Shown: positions 1 to 9,556 of the stretch, piece after piece
Layout: the number at the start of each line of letters is the position of its first letter
How positions within the stretch are numbered: the stretch's first letter is position 1
Assembly: GCA_963728295.1 (NCBI GenBank)
Contig: CAVSKB010000004.1
Location: forward strand, 1 to 64,000
Length of the DNA stretch: 64,000 bases
Direction: 5' to 3'
Source of the DNA: DATJKD01 sp963728295
GTDB taxonomy: Bacteria > Pseudomonadota > Gammaproteobacteria > Steroidobacterales > Steroidobacteraceae
Notes under the pieces: model-generated
Databases searched by the model: none
What the model was told of the DNA's origin: nothing
What the model saw: the letters and a program-made list of their open reading frames with translations, nothing else
Translations under genes and position numbers: made by a program

Positions 1-784
1 CAGGCGGCGCCGCGGATCCACGTGCACGCGTTCTCGCCGCTCGAAGTGAGTCATGGCGCGCGTACGCTCGGGCTGTCGCTCGAGTCGTTCCTGCAGCGGC
101 TTGAGGCGCAGGGTCTCTCGACCTTGCCCGGCACGGCGGCCGAGATCCTCGACGACGAGGTACGCGACGTACTCTGTCCCGACAAGCTGCGCACCGCCGA
201 GCGGCTCGAGGTCATGGAGACCGCGCACCGCGTGGGCCTAAGGAGCACGGCGACCATCATGTTCGGCCACGTCGACGGTTTGAGCACTGGGCGCGACATC
301 TGATGCGTATCCGCGAGCTGCAGCGGCGCGCAGGCGGTTTCACCGAGTTCGTTCCGCTGCCCTTCGTCCACATGGAGGCGCCGCTCTGGCGCGCGGGCCG
401 TGCGCGTTCGGGTCCGAGTTTCCGGGAGGCGCTCCTGATGAATGCCGTCGCGCGTCTCGTGCTGCATCCCTCGATCACGCATATCCAGACGTCGTGGGTA
501 AAGATGGGTGCGGCCGGTGCCGGGCTCGCCCTGCGGGCGGGCGTGGATGACATCGGGGGCACACTATGAACGAGTCGATCACGCGGGCGGCGGGCGGTGC
601 GCATGGTCAGGAGATGGCAGTCGATCGCCTGCACGAGCTCGCCACAGGTGCCGGGCGCCGTCTCTGGCAGCGAACCACCCTGTACCACCCATCTGCCAGC
701 CCGGACGAGGCTCGCGTCGCAACGACCTCGCAGACGTGGCTTGCCGAGGCCGGCGGCGTTGCGCTCGCAGGCCACCTCCGGTGA
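1..784 (+). CDS. cofH: FO synthase, CofH half (5-amino-6-(D-ribitylamino)uracil-L-tyrosine transferase), 3' part
   Basis: This is the C-terminal part of the radical-SAM enzyme that joins a tyrosine-derived radical to 5-amino-6-ribitylaminouracil on the way to FO, the deazaflavin core of cofactor F420. The fragment is open from base 1 and shows the family signatures HAFSPLEV, GTAAEILDDEVR, GGFTEFVPLPFV and, near the end, QRTTLY. The radical-SAM cysteine cluster and the N-terminus lie to the left of the window, so I cannot tell a stand-alone CofH from a CofG-CofH fusion. Two single-base indels, near 280 (GHVDG to EHWARHLMRI) and near 563 (GGTL to MNESITRAAG), split it into three frames. The stop codon overlaps the GTG of npdG, which suggests translational coupling. 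The family call is firm. Whether the organism makes F420 depends on genes outside the window. Confidence 0.88.
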
Positions 785-1446
785 GCGCCGGAAGCGATCA
801 GCCGGCCCTGGCAGTGATCGGCGGTACCGGGGACCTCGGTGGCGCGCTGGCGCGACGCTGGGCACGGCGGGGTACCCCGTGATCCTCGGATCGCGCGACG
901 GCCGCGAGGCCCACGCCTCGGCCAGCCTCGCGGGAGTGCGACGAGCGTCGCGGGTCGCCAACCGCGCGGCGGCAGCGCGGCCGACATTCGTCGTGACGGT
1001 GCCCTGGGCGACCCAGCAGAGCGACTCGAAGACATTCGCGGCGGTAACAGGGAAGCTCGTAGTCGATACCACCGTGCCGCTCGTGCCCCCAAAGGTCATG
1101 CGCGTGCAACTCCCCCCGAGGGCTCGGCAGCGGTGCGGGCGCAGCAGACACTGGGGACGGGGTGACGGTGGTCTCGGCGTTCCACAACGTCGCGGCACAC
1201 AAGCTGGCACTGCCGAACCGGTCGACTGCGATGTGCTCGTGTTCGGCGACTAGAAGGAGGCGCGCGAGCGAGTCGTGGCGCTCGGCGCGGCCGCGGGCCT
1301 GCGCGGGCTGCACGGCGGCGCGCTGGTCAACTCCGCTGCGGCCGAGGCGCTGACCTCGATCCTGATCTTCATCAACAAGACATATGCGGTGGATGGCGCC
1401 GGTGTTCGGATCACTGGCGAGCGCGTTCCGGCGCATGAACGTGTGA
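781..1446 (+). CDS. npdG: NADPH-dependent F420 reductase (F420H2:NADP oxidoreductase), several indels and one in-frame TAG
   Basis: It transfers hydride between F420 and NADP(H) in the cytoplasm. The N-terminus reads ALAVIGGTGDLGGALARR, a Rossmann dinucleotide motif. Later blocks are VVDTTVPL, VVSAFHNVAAHKLA, VDCDVLVFGD, GLRGLHGGALVNSAAAEALT and a C-terminal VRITGE, which follow the NpdG family in order and reach its usual length of about 220 residues. The GTG start at 781 overlaps the cofH stop. At least four frame changes are needed (near 865, 1105, 1160 and 1205). An in-frame TAG at 1251-1253 falls just after VFGD, a variable turn in homologues. The true stop is uncertain: candidate TGA codons lie at 1436 and 1444 in other frames, while the frame carrying the C-terminus runs open into the next gene. 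Confidence 0.82.
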
Positions 1447-1463
1447 CCGCGGAGAGTGCGCAC

Positions 1464-2931
1464 ATGAAACAGCTGTCCGGACTCGATTACGTGTTCCTGC
1501 AGCTCGAGCGCGGCAACAATTTCATGCACGTCGCCGCGCTCGGGATCTATGACCCCTCGAGCGCGCCCGGCGGCAGGGTGCGTTTCAAGGACGTCCTGCG
1601 GTTCTTCTCGTCGCGCATCGCGCGCTTTCCGCATTTTCGCCGCCGGCTCATCACGGTGCCGTGGATGCTCGATCGGCCGTACTGGGTCGAGGATGCCGAG
1701 CTCGACGTCGAGTTCCACGTGCGGCACATCGCGCTGCCGCAGCCGGGCGACTGGCGCCAGCTCTGCATCCAGGTCGCGCGCCTGCACTCGCGCCCGCTCG
1801 ATCGCAGCAAGCCGCTCTGGGAGGCATACGTAATCGAAGGTCTGCACAACGTGACGGCGTGCCGCCGGGCAGCTTCGCGCTGTACACGAAGGTGCACCAC
1901 GCGCTGATCGACGGCGAAGCGGGCACTGAGATCACGCGAGCGATCCACTCGCTGGCGCCCGATGATGTCGAAGAGGAGGACGCCGCAGGCGTGACGGTAC
2001 GCATCGCCGACCGCGAGCCGTCGGCGATCGAGATCTATGCGCGCGCGATCGCCAACAACCTGCAGAAGCTGCCGGGGCTGGCGCGGTTCTCGCTCGACGC
2101 CGCAACGCGCGTTGCGGGGCTCGGTGCCGGGCTCGCCAGCGCATGGACGGCGACCGAGCACCGCTGCGCAGATCAAGCTGGCCGCTCTCGCTGTCGGGCG
2201 ACCTGACCTCCGTGCTGCCGCGGATGCCGCCCCCAACCCGTTTCTCTGGCACGGTCTACGGCGCACCGGGTGTTCGAGGCCGTCGGCGTACCGGTTGCCG
2301 AGCTCAAGGACATCCGCCAGAAGGTGGGTGACGCGACGATCAACGACCTGTTCCTGACGTCGTCGGCGGCGCGCTCAACCGCTACCTGGGGTCGCAGGGC
2401 GAGCTGCCCGCGACGTCGATCGTGCCGGCGTGCCGATGACGTTGCGCGGCGCGGACAAGACACAGGACGGAAACCGGGTCGGCTTTACCCTGATGCCCGT
2501 GCACACCGAGATCGCCGATCCGATCGAGCGGCTGAAGGCGATCCGTGCGGACGCGGCCAGGGCGAAGCGAGTGACCGGCGCGCTCGGCAAGGATCTGGTC
2601 ATGAACGCACTCGAGACCTGCCGGCGCCGCTCGCGATGCCGTGCTGCGCAACGTGCGGATCCCGAAGCTCTCGCTGATCGTCTCGAACGTCCGCGGTCCG
2701 GACATCCCGCTCTACATGGCCGGGGCGCGACTCGTGGCCCATGTGCCGATCAGCATCGTCGTCGACGGAATAGGACTCAACTGCACCGGTTTCAGCTACG
2801 CCGGCACGCTCTGGATCTGTGCGGTCTCCTGCCGCGAGATGCTGCCGGACCCCGCGGTCTTCGCGGACTGCCTGCGCGAGGCCTTCGCCGACCTGGCAAA
2901 GGCGCGGACGCAAGCACCGCTGCGCACGTGA
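1464..2931 (+). CDS. Wax ester synthase / acyl-CoA:diacylglycerol acyltransferase (WS/DGAT), frameshifted
   Basis: A bifunctional acyltransferase that esterifies fatty alcohols or diacylglycerol with acyl-CoA to make storage lipid, normally at the inner face of the membrane. The N-terminus MKQLSGLDYVFLQLE is typical of the family. The catalytic HHxxxDG motif is present as HHALIDG at 1895-1915, about residue 145. A SKPLWE motif precedes it, and GDATINDLFLT and VSNVRGP follow. Total length is about 488 residues, normal for WS/DGAT. A GGAGAG ribosome site about 10 bases upstream supports the ATG at 1464. Indels near 1850, 2150, 2270, 2360, 2430 and 2630 force repeated frame changes, but the protein order stays collinear to the stop at 2931. 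It follows npdG closely and is probably cotranscribed with it. Wax ester and triacylglycerol specificity cannot be separated by sequence reading. Confidence 0.85.
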
Positions 2932-2953
2932 CGCGCCAGCCGTTGCCGCTCAG

Positions 2954-3438
2954 GTGACCGTGACCGCCCGCCGCGCCGTGACGAAGAAACGCATTGGCCA
3001 GCGCAAAGGCAACGGCCGACGCGGGGCGCCGGGCGCCCGGCGCTCCGGTCGCGCACTGACGATTCCGCCCGGAGCCGCATGCGTACCGGGACCGCATGCC
3101 GGCGGGCCTGCGCGCGGCGCTGCGCGAGCTCTTCGGTGACGCGGTCGACGATGTCGAGGTGGTCGAGCATTCCTGGTACGCGCGGCTGCACTGGGGCGCG
3201 CGGGCCACGACGCGGCGCAAACGATCTTGCTGCGCGGCCCGGCGAGCGAGTTTTTCGCCGACCGGCGCTGGTGCTGCACGAGTACTTCCACGTGCTGCGG
3301 CAATGGAACCGCGGGCGGATGAGCTCGGGCGCTACCTCGTGGAATGGGTCCGCCGCGGCTACTGGCGAACCGGTACGAGCGTCAGGCGCGGCGCTTCGTC
3401 GCTTGCGCCTCCCCGCGCTGCCAAACACCGGCCCGTAA
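2954..3438 (+). CDS. Small putative HExxH metalloprotein (DUF4157-like), frameshifted
   Basis: A small protein of roughly 150 residues with a basic start (VTKKRIGQRKGNGRR). Its middle block is LRAALRELFGDAVDDVEVVE, followed by YARLHWGARATTRR and a zincin-type motif LHEYFHVLRQW at about 3276-3305, then YLVEWVRRGYW and RYERQARRF. The HEYFH motif fits HExxH metal binding, and the layout resembles short DUF4157-type proteins. No signal peptide is visible. At least four indels interrupt it, so both ends are approximate: GTG at 2954 is the best start and TAA at 3436-3438 the best stop. It sits between the WS/DGAT gene and mnmG on the same strand. The function is unknown, and peptidase activity is only inferred from the motif. 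Confidence 0.5.
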
Positions 3439-3502
3439 ACGCTCGGAGCCACTATCCAGGGCCGGGCTGAGCGCCGGGAAACTGGCTCGAGCCATTGGTC
3501 CA

Positions 3503-3521
3503 TACAATGCGCGTCCCGGAG
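3503..3521 (+). promoter_or_regulatory. Promoter -10-like element and ribosome site of mnmG
   Basis: TACAAT at 3503-3508 resembles a sigma-70 -10 element, and GGAG at 3518-3521 lies about 6 bases before the ATG at 3528. Together they favour 3528 over the in-frame upstream starts at 3495 (TTG) and 3507 (ATG). No clear -35 box is visible. Confidence 0.35.
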
Positions 3522-3527
3522 TCCGAC

Positions 3528-5457
3528 ATGCGCTTCGCCGAACAGTTCGACGTCATCGTCGTGGGCGGCGGCCACGCCGGCACCGAGGCCGCGCTTGCCT
3601 CGGCGCGGCTGGGCGCGCGCACGCTGCTGCTAACGCAGAGCATCGAGACTCTCGGGCAGATGAGCTGCAACCCGGCGATCGGCGGCATCGGCAAGGGGCA
3701 CCTCGTCAAGGAGATCGACGCGCTCGGCGGCGCCATGGCGCGCGCGGCCGACCGCGCCGGTATCCAGTTCCGGACGCTGAACGCCAGCAAGGGGCCCGCG
3801 GTGCGCGCGACCCGTGCACAGGCCGACCGGCAGCTCTACCGGCGGGCGATCCGCAGCGCGCTCGAGAGCCAGCCGAACCTGTCGATCTTTCCAGGAGGAG
3901 GCGGACCTGCGATCGACGGGGGCCGCGTCGGCGGGGTCGTGACCGCATCGGGGTCGCGTTTGCAGCGCGGGCGGTCGTGCTGACGGTCGGCACGTTTCTG
4001 GCGGGCCGCATCCACGTCGGTCTCGCGCAGCATGCCGGCGGGCGCGCGGGAGATCCGCCTTCGAATCGGCTCGCGGCACGACTGCGCGAGCTGATGCCGC
4101 GCGTCGGGCGGCTCAAGACCGGCACGCCGCCGCGCATCGACGGTCGCAGCGTCGACTACTCCGGGCTCACCGTGCAGCCCGGCGACACCCGACGCCGGTA
4201 TTTTCCTTCCTCGGCCTGCGCGCCGAGCACCCGCGTCAGGTGGCCTGCCACATCACCGCGACGAACGAGCGGACGCACGAGCTCATCCGCGCAGCCACCG
4301 ACCGCTCGCCGATGTTCACGGGCGTGATCGAGGGCGTCGGCCCCCGGTACTGCCCGTCGGTCGAGGACAAGGTCGTGCGCTTCGCGGACCAGGCGTCGCA
4401 CCAGGTCTTCATCGAGCCCGAGGGTCTCGACACGCACGAGATCTATCCGAACGGGATCTCGACCAGCCTGCCCTACGACGTGCAGCTCGAGTTCGTGCGC
4501 AGCATCCGTGGTTTCGAGCGCGCGCACATCACGCGGCCCGGCTATGCGATCGAGTACGACTTCTTCGATCCGCGCGACCTCGCGCCGACGCTCGAGACAC
4601 GCGCGGTGCGCGGTCTGTTTTTCGCGGGACAGATCAACGGCACGACCGGTTACGAGGAGGCCGCGGCGCAGGGCATCGTTGCGGGCATCAACGCCGCGCG
4701 GGGCGGGCGCGGCGAGGACGCATGGTGGCCGCGTCGCAGCGATGCCTACCTCGGCGTGCTGGTCGACGACCTGATCACGCGCGGCGCGCCCGAGCCCTAC
4801 CGCATGTTCACGAGCCGCGCGGAGTACCGGCTTACGCTGCGCGAGGACAACGCCGATCTGCGCCTGACGCCGCTGGCGCATGAGCTCGGCCTGGTCGACG
4901 ACGAGCGCTGGTCGGTATTCGAGCGCAAGCGCGCGGCCGTGACGCCGAAACCGCGCGTTTCCGCGGGAACTGGGTGCGTCCCGGTACGCCAGCCGCCTCG
5001 CTCCTCGAGATGCGGACGGGTCTGGTCCTGGCGCGCGAGCAAACCGCGCTCGAATTGTTCCGTCGGCCGGAGATGAGCCACGCTGCCTTGTCCGCCGCCC
5101 TCGCGGCGGACCCCGCAGCACGGTCGGCGACATGAATGGCGCGACGATGAGCGGCTGGTGGAACAGGTGCCGCTCGCTCTGGAGGTCGAAGCCCGCTACG
5201 CGGGATACGTCGAGCGCCAGCGCGAGGAGATCGAGCGGCAGCGGCGCTTCGAGGATACGCTGCTGCCCGCGAGGCTCGATTTCTCGGCCGTGCGCGGCCT
5301 GTCGAACGAGGTTCGCCAGCGGTTGCTCGAGCATCGGCCCGCGACGCTCGGGCAGGCCGCCCGCATCCCCGGGATGACGCCGGCGGCGGTGTCGCTGCTG
5401 CTCGTCCACCTGAAGCGCGGCGGATCCTCCGGGTCCGATACCCGGCTCGCGGGCTGA
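3528..5457 (+). CDS. mnmG: tRNA uridine-5-carboxymethylaminomethyl modification enzyme MnmG (GidA), frameshifted
   Basis: An FAD-dependent enzyme that, with MnmE, installs the cmnm5 group at wobble uridine 34 of several tRNAs. The start MRFAEQFDVIVVGGGHAGTE carries the FAD-binding GGGHAG. It is followed by CNPAIGGIGKGHLVKE, NASKGPAVRATRAQ, VGRLKTGTPPRID, NERTHE, GVIEGVGPRYCPS, PGYAIEYDFFDPRD, GQINGTTGYEEAAAQG, MFTSRAEYRL and the C-terminal LSNEVRQRL and GMTPAAVSLLLVHLK. These match MnmG end to end at the normal length of about 640 residues. Indels near 3890-3960, 4235, 4970 and 5100 move it through three frames. A cell without a working copy would be impaired, and every conserved block survives, so assembly error is more likely than decay. 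In most gammaproteobacteria rsmG follows directly; here it is 19 kb away. Confidence 0.93.
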
Positions 5458-5463
5458 GGCCCC

Positions 5464-7142
5464 ATGCCGGAGCGGCTGTTGCGGATCCTCCGGCTGCCGC
5501 TACTGGTTCTCGCTGCCGGGGCGCTGCTCGCCTGCGGCGACCGCTCGGCGCCCGCGTCAAAAGACGACAAATCAGACGGCGCACCGGCGGTCGACGCTTC
5601 GACCCTGCGTCGTGGCAACGGCCCCGAGCCCGATTCGCTCGATCCTCAGCGAGCCCGCACGGACACTGCGCTGAACATGCTCCGCGACCTGTTCGAGGGC
5701 CTCACCGCGGTCGGCGGCGACGGCAGGCCGGTCCCCGCAGCCGCGGAGTCCTGGACGGTTTCGACCGACGGGCGCGAATACCGGTTCCGGCTCAGACAAG
5801 GACTGCGCTGGTCGAACGGCGATCCGGTGGTGGCCGGCGATTTCGTCGCCGGCATGCGACGGCTGGTCGACCCGGCGACGGCGTCGCAGTACGCGCAGAT
5901 CCTCGAGCCCGTCGTTAACGCCGCGGCAATCGTGCGGGGCGAGCGGCCGCCGTCCGAGCTCGGCGTCCTCGCGCCCGATGCCCGAACGGTGGTGGTGCGG
6001 CTGGCCAATCCGGCGCCGTACCTGCTCGGGCTGATGTCCCATCCCAGTACCTTCCCCGTTCACACGCCCTCGCTGGCCGCGCACGCCGACCGCTTCGCCC
6101 AGCCGGGGCGGCTCGTCTCGAACGGCGCTTTCGTACTCGAGGAGTGGGTCGTCGGATCGCACATCGGCGCGAAGCGCAACCGCAACTACTGGGACGATGC
6201 GCACACGCAGCTCGAGCGCGTGCGCTTCGTCCACACCAACGATCCGAGCACCGAGTTTCGCCTGTACCGCGCCGGCCAGCTCGACGTCACCTACGTCGTG
6301 CCGCCGCAGCAGTTCGCGTGGATCCAGCAGCACCTGCCGGCGGAGCTGCGAATCTCGCCGCAGCTTTCGACCTATTACTACGGGTTCAACCTGTCCCGTC
6401 CGCCATTCAAGGACCAGCCGGGACTGAGGCGCGCGCTGTCGCTGGTGATCGACCGCGAGCGCCTGACCACCGCGGTGACCGGTCTCGGCGAGGCGCCGGC
6501 ATACGGCTGGGTGCCGCCCGGTGTCTCGAATTACACGCCGCAGCAGTTCGACTATGCGACGCTGCCGTACCAGGAGCGGGTCCGTGAGGCGCGCGAGCTC
6601 TACCAGGCGGCCGGATATTCTGCCGAGCAAGCCGCTTGGAGTCGAGGTCCGTTACAACACCGGCGAAGTGCACAACCGGATCGCGGTCGCCATCGCCGCG
6701 ATGTGGAAGGAGGCGCTCGGCGTCAAGACGTCGCTCTACGCGGAGGAGTTCCGCGCGCTGCTCGCCTCGATCCAGGCGCGCACCGAGACGCGAGGTCTTC
6801 CGGTCGAGCTGGGTCGGCGACTTCGACGACGCGTACTCGTTCGCGCAGCTGCTGCAGAGCGACTTCGGCATCAACCTGACCGGTTACTCGAATCCTCGCT
6901 ACGACGCGTTGCTCGCCGAGGCGATCGACCAGTCCGATACGACCCGCCGCCGCGAGCTGCTCGAGGCGGCTGAACGCGTGATGCTCGCCGACCACCCGCT
7001 GCTGCCGATCTATTTCTACGTCAACAAGCACCTCGTCAAGCCCTGCGTCCGGGGCTGGGCGGACAACGCGATGAACATCCAGTACAGCCGCAGCCTCAGC
7101 CTCGGGCCGGGCCATGAGCGGCGGTTCACACTTCGCGTTTGA
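5464..7142 (+). CDS. Peptide ABC transporter substrate-binding lipoprotein (OppA/SBP_bac_5 family), frameshifted
   Basis: A solute-binding protein of the peptide/nickel family (about 558 residues) that would deliver oligopeptides to an inner-membrane ABC permease. The start is a lipoprotein signal ending in the lipobox LLAC at about residues 22-25. Family blocks follow: LRRGNGPEPDSLDPQ, LFEGLTAVGGDGRPVPAAAE, YRFRLRQGLRWSNGDPV, LVSNGAFVLEEW, FNLSRPPFKD and LRRALSLVIDRE, then SSWVGDFDDAYSFAQLL and the ending LPIYFYVNKHLVKP. Two indels, near 6640 and 6795, break the reading. It starts 6 bases after the mnmG stop. No permease or ATPase genes are nearby, so it may work with a transporter encoded elsewhere or act as an orphan binding protein. 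Confidence 0.85.
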
Positions 7143-7210
7143 CCAGGGCGGCGGGAGTTGAGACCGGCTGCCGCGCCGTCACCATTGCCCCACTCCCCTA
7201 GAAGCGATAC

Positions 7211-7498
7211 ATGGGCTGGTTTCTCATTTTTGCGGCGACGGTTTTCGCGGTGTAGTTCTGGCGCGAGTACAGCGTGCAGCAGCGTGACCTGCAGAGCGCG
7301 TAGGCGCCGCACCGGACCGGCGAGCGTTACATCGGCCAGGTGATGACGCTGACGGACGGCATCAACGAAGGCGCCGGCAAGGCGATGCTCGGCAATCGCA
7401 ACTGGTCCCTGCGTGGCCCGAACATTCCGGCCGGCACGCGGGTGCGCGTAACGGGAGTCGACGGCAGCATCCTGATCGTCGACCGTCTGCCTGGCTGA
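7211..7498 (+). pseudogene. NfeD-like OB-fold membrane protein interrupted by two in-frame TAG codons
   Basis: One reading frame runs from ATG 7211 to TGA 7498 and is broken only by TAG at 7253-7255 and TAG at 7301-7303. The first part, MGWFLIFAATVFAV, looks like a membrane anchor. The last part, GERYIGQVMTLTDGINEGAG followed by GPNIPAGTRVRVTGVDGSIL, is a typical NfeD C-terminal OB fold (IGxxGxxxxxI...G with a P..xGxxV.V..V.G..L ending). NfeD proteins usually partner with SPFH/slipin proteins, and none is encoded here. Unlike the indel-broken genes around it, the frame is preserved and only stops intervene, so this could be a genuine pseudogene or base-substitution errors. The two stops fall in the linker between anchor and OB domain. 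Confidence 0.6.
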
Positions 7499-7563
7499 GC
7501 CGGCCGACCCCCCGAAATGCTTCGATGGTGCGCGGGCGGCCCCGTAGACGGGAGGCCCACGTC

Positions 7564-8042
7564 ATGTCCGGTTTCTTCGACCATCCCGTGACCGCGATCG
7601 ACGGCGCGCCCGATCTCTTGAGCGCGCTCCGCGGGCATGTCGTTCTTGCCGTCAATGTTGCGAGCCGTTGCGGGTATACACCGCAGTACGCGGGCCTCGA
7701 GCAGCTGCAGCAGGAGCTCGCCGATGAGCGTTTCACGGTCGTCGGGTTCCCCTGCAACCAGTTCGGCGCGCAGGAGCCCGGTACCGAGCAGCAGATCCTC
7801 GAGTTCTGCGCCACGCGGTTCGGCGTCAGCTTTCCGCTGTCGGCGAAGATCGACGTCAACGGCGCGGGCCGGCATCCGCTCTATGCCTGGCTCACCTCGC
7901 CCGCCAACGGCCATGCCGGCGACATCGAATGGAACTTCAGAAGTTCCTGATCGGCCGCGACGGGCGTGTGCGCGGTCGTTATCCGTCCGCGACCGAGCCG
8001 CAGGACAAGGGCCTGCTCGCGGACATCGCCGAGGCGCTGTAG
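7564..8042 (+). CDS. Glutathione peroxidase family protein (cysteine type), one indel
   Basis: A thiol peroxidase that reduces hydroperoxides, probably in the cytoplasm since no signal peptide is seen. The N-terminus MSGFFDHPVTAIDG leads to VVLAVNVASRCGYTPQYAGL, where the catalytic residue is Cys, not selenocysteine. Then come FPCNQFGAQEPGT (the conserved FPCNQF) and ATRFGVSFPLSAKIDVNG. Near 7935 one base is missing: IEWNF continues in another frame as KFLIGRDGRVRGRYPSAT to the stop at 8042, giving about 159 residues, the normal length. WNFxKFLIGRDG is the conserved C-terminal block. It ends 4 bases from the stop of the minus-strand SIMPL gene. Confidence 0.88.
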
Positions 8043-8046
8043 CCGA

Positions 8047-8772
8047 TCAGGGCCCGGTGACGAGGTCGTATTCGGCGTTGACGTTGGCGCTGAACTTCAT
8101 GTCGCCGGCCTGGTAAGTCGCTTCCGGAGCCATCTTCGCGTCCGCCACTGCCATCGCTGCGCGGTACATCGGCACCGGGGGTGCATTGCCGGAGGCGGAA
8201 AGCGTCCGCACGGCGCCGAGCTTCGCGCCCGCAGCGCGCGCCAGCGCTTCGGCGTTGAGACGCGCATCCTCGACCGCCTTCGTCATCGCCTCTCGTTCGA
8301 GCTCCTTGCGGCGGCTCGAGTCCAGCATCGGATCGCCGACCTGGTTCACGCCGGCGTCGACCGCCCGTTCCAGGAGCGCGCCCAGCTTGTCGAGATCCTT
8401 GAGCTCGATCTCGACCTGGCGGCTGACCATGTAGCCAAGCAGCACGCGCTCGCGATCGTTCTCGTTCCAGCGGTACTCCGGCTGGACCTGGACGCGTGTC
8501 GCGTTGACTTGTTTCGGATCGATCTTGAGCTCTCGAGCCAGTGCGAGCACGCGGTCCACCGTCGCCGCGACCTCGGCGCGTGCGGCCTCCATCGTGGGCT
8601 TGCGCGACTCGACGCCGAGTGTGACGCGGGCGATGTCCGGCTCGGCACTCACTTCCGCCATTCCGGTCACGTTCACCGTGCGGGGCCGCGGCTCCTCCGC
8701 CAACGCGCTCAGTCCGTACAGGCACGACGCAGCCACGATACCCGCCAGCCAGATCCCTTGCCTCGACATCAT
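8047..8772 (-). CDS. Periplasmic SIMPL-domain protein (DUF541)
   Basis: A 241-residue protein with an N-terminal signal peptide (MMSRQGIWLAGIVAASCLYG, cleavage likely after ALA). The SIMPL domain follows: TVNVTGMAEVSAEPDIARVT, then VNATRVQVQPEYRW, GYMVSRQVEIELKDLDKLG, LNAEALARAAGAKLG and the C-terminal DMKFSANVNAEYDL. Members such as E. coli YggE lower endogenous oxidative stress, but the biochemical role of the family is not settled. The ATG pair at 8767-8772 is preferred because it starts the signal peptide; the frame stays open further upstream without signal-like sequence. It is transcribed against the glutathione peroxidase gene and divergently from the cytochrome gene. Confidence 0.85.
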   Translation of the reverse strand: MMSRQGIWLAGIVAASCLYGLSALAEEPRPRTVNVTGMAEVSAEPDIARVTLGVESRKPTMEAARAEVAATVDRVLALARELKIDPKQVNATRVQVQPEYRWNENDRERVLLGYMVSRQVEIELKDLDKLGALLERAVDAGVNQVGDPMLDSSRRKELEREAMTKAVEDARLNAEALARAAGAKLGAVRTLSASGNAPPVPMYRAAMAVADAKMAPEATYQAGDMKFSANVNAEYDLVTGP

Positions 8773-8938
8773 CTGTCTACTCCTCGGGGTCGCTTCGACC
8801 CGGCGGCGCCCATCGGGCACCGTTCCCATTTCAGTACGTGCAGTGTAGGGCATCGGGGTTAATCGACGCGGAAAGCGCTTTTCATTACCATTCCCGCTCT
8901 TCGGCCCGGAGAAGGCCGCACCATCCGAGGGCCACGTG

Positions 8939-9556
8939 ATGAGCTTGAGACCGACCGGGATCGTGCTCACGCTCCTGATCGCGACGCACTGCGTCGCGAC
9001 GCAGGCGGCGGACGCCAAACGCGGTGCCGAGCTCGGCTACACCTGCCACGGCTGTCACGGCATCGAGAACTACCAGAACGCCTTCCCCGTCTACAGCGTC
9101 CCCAAGCTGGGCGGTCAGCATGCGGCCTACCTGGTCGTGGCACTCAAGGCCTACGCCAGCAAGGAGCGCGGCCACGCGACCATGCATGCGCATGCGACGA
9201 CCCTGACCGAGACGGACATGGCGGATGTCGCGGCCTACCTCGCCGGTACCGAGGTTACGTCGAGCGGACACGCCATCGGCACCGCGCCCAAGGCGAGTCA
9301 CACCTGCGTCGCGTGTCACGGCAACGACGGTATCGGGATCCTCCCGGAGTATCCGAATCTCACGGGCCAGCATGCCGACTACCTCGAACAGGCGCTGCGC
9401 GCGTATCAGTCCGGGCAGCGTAAGAATGCGGTTATGGCCGGCATGACGGCTGCGCTCAAGGAGGAGGACATAAAAGCCCTCGCGCGTTACTACGCCGCGC
9501 AGGAGCCCGCCCTCTGCTCCACCGACGAGATCCGCGACGACGGTCGCTGCGAGTAG
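8939..9556 (+). CDS. Di-heme cytochrome c4-type protein
   Basis: A 205-residue periplasmic electron carrier with a Sec signal peptide (residues 1-24, ending TQAA-DAKRG) and two class I cytochrome c domains. The heme-binding motifs are CHGCH at about residue 37 and CVACH at about residue 122. Axial Met candidates sit in the HATMHAHA and NAVMAGMT segments, the usual c4 layout. LGGQHAAYLVVALKAY in domain 1 and LTGQHADYLEQALRAY in domain 2 show the internal duplication. Cytochromes c4 pass electrons to terminal oxidases. Its TAG stop abuts the ATG of the MBL-fold gene, so the two are probably translated together. Confidence 0.9.
   Translation: MSLRPTGIVLTLLIATHCVATQAADAKRGAELGYTCHGCHGIENYQNAFPVYSVPKLGGQHAAYLVVALKAYASKERGHATMHAHATTLTETDMADVAAYLAGTEVTSSGHAIGTAPKASHTCVACHGNDGIGILPEYPNLTGQHADYLEQALRAYQSGQRKNAVMAGMTAALKEEDIKALARYYAAQEPALCSTDEIRDDGRCE

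Noticed and set aside
4156..5409. Long minus-strand ORF across mnmG
   Set aside because: Antisense to conserved mnmG blocks. In GC-rich DNA such antisense frames stay open by codon bias. No family resemblance in the translation.
3528..5457. mnmG as a pseudogene
   Set aside because: All family blocks are present in order and only single-base indels intervene, as in many neighbouring core genes.
1251..7303. Amber recoding (pyrrolysine or suppressor) as explanation for in-frame TAG codons
   Set aside because: TAG terminates normal genes in the same window (atpG, atpD, SUMF1), and the affected genes are not known pyrrolysine users. Error or decay is simpler.
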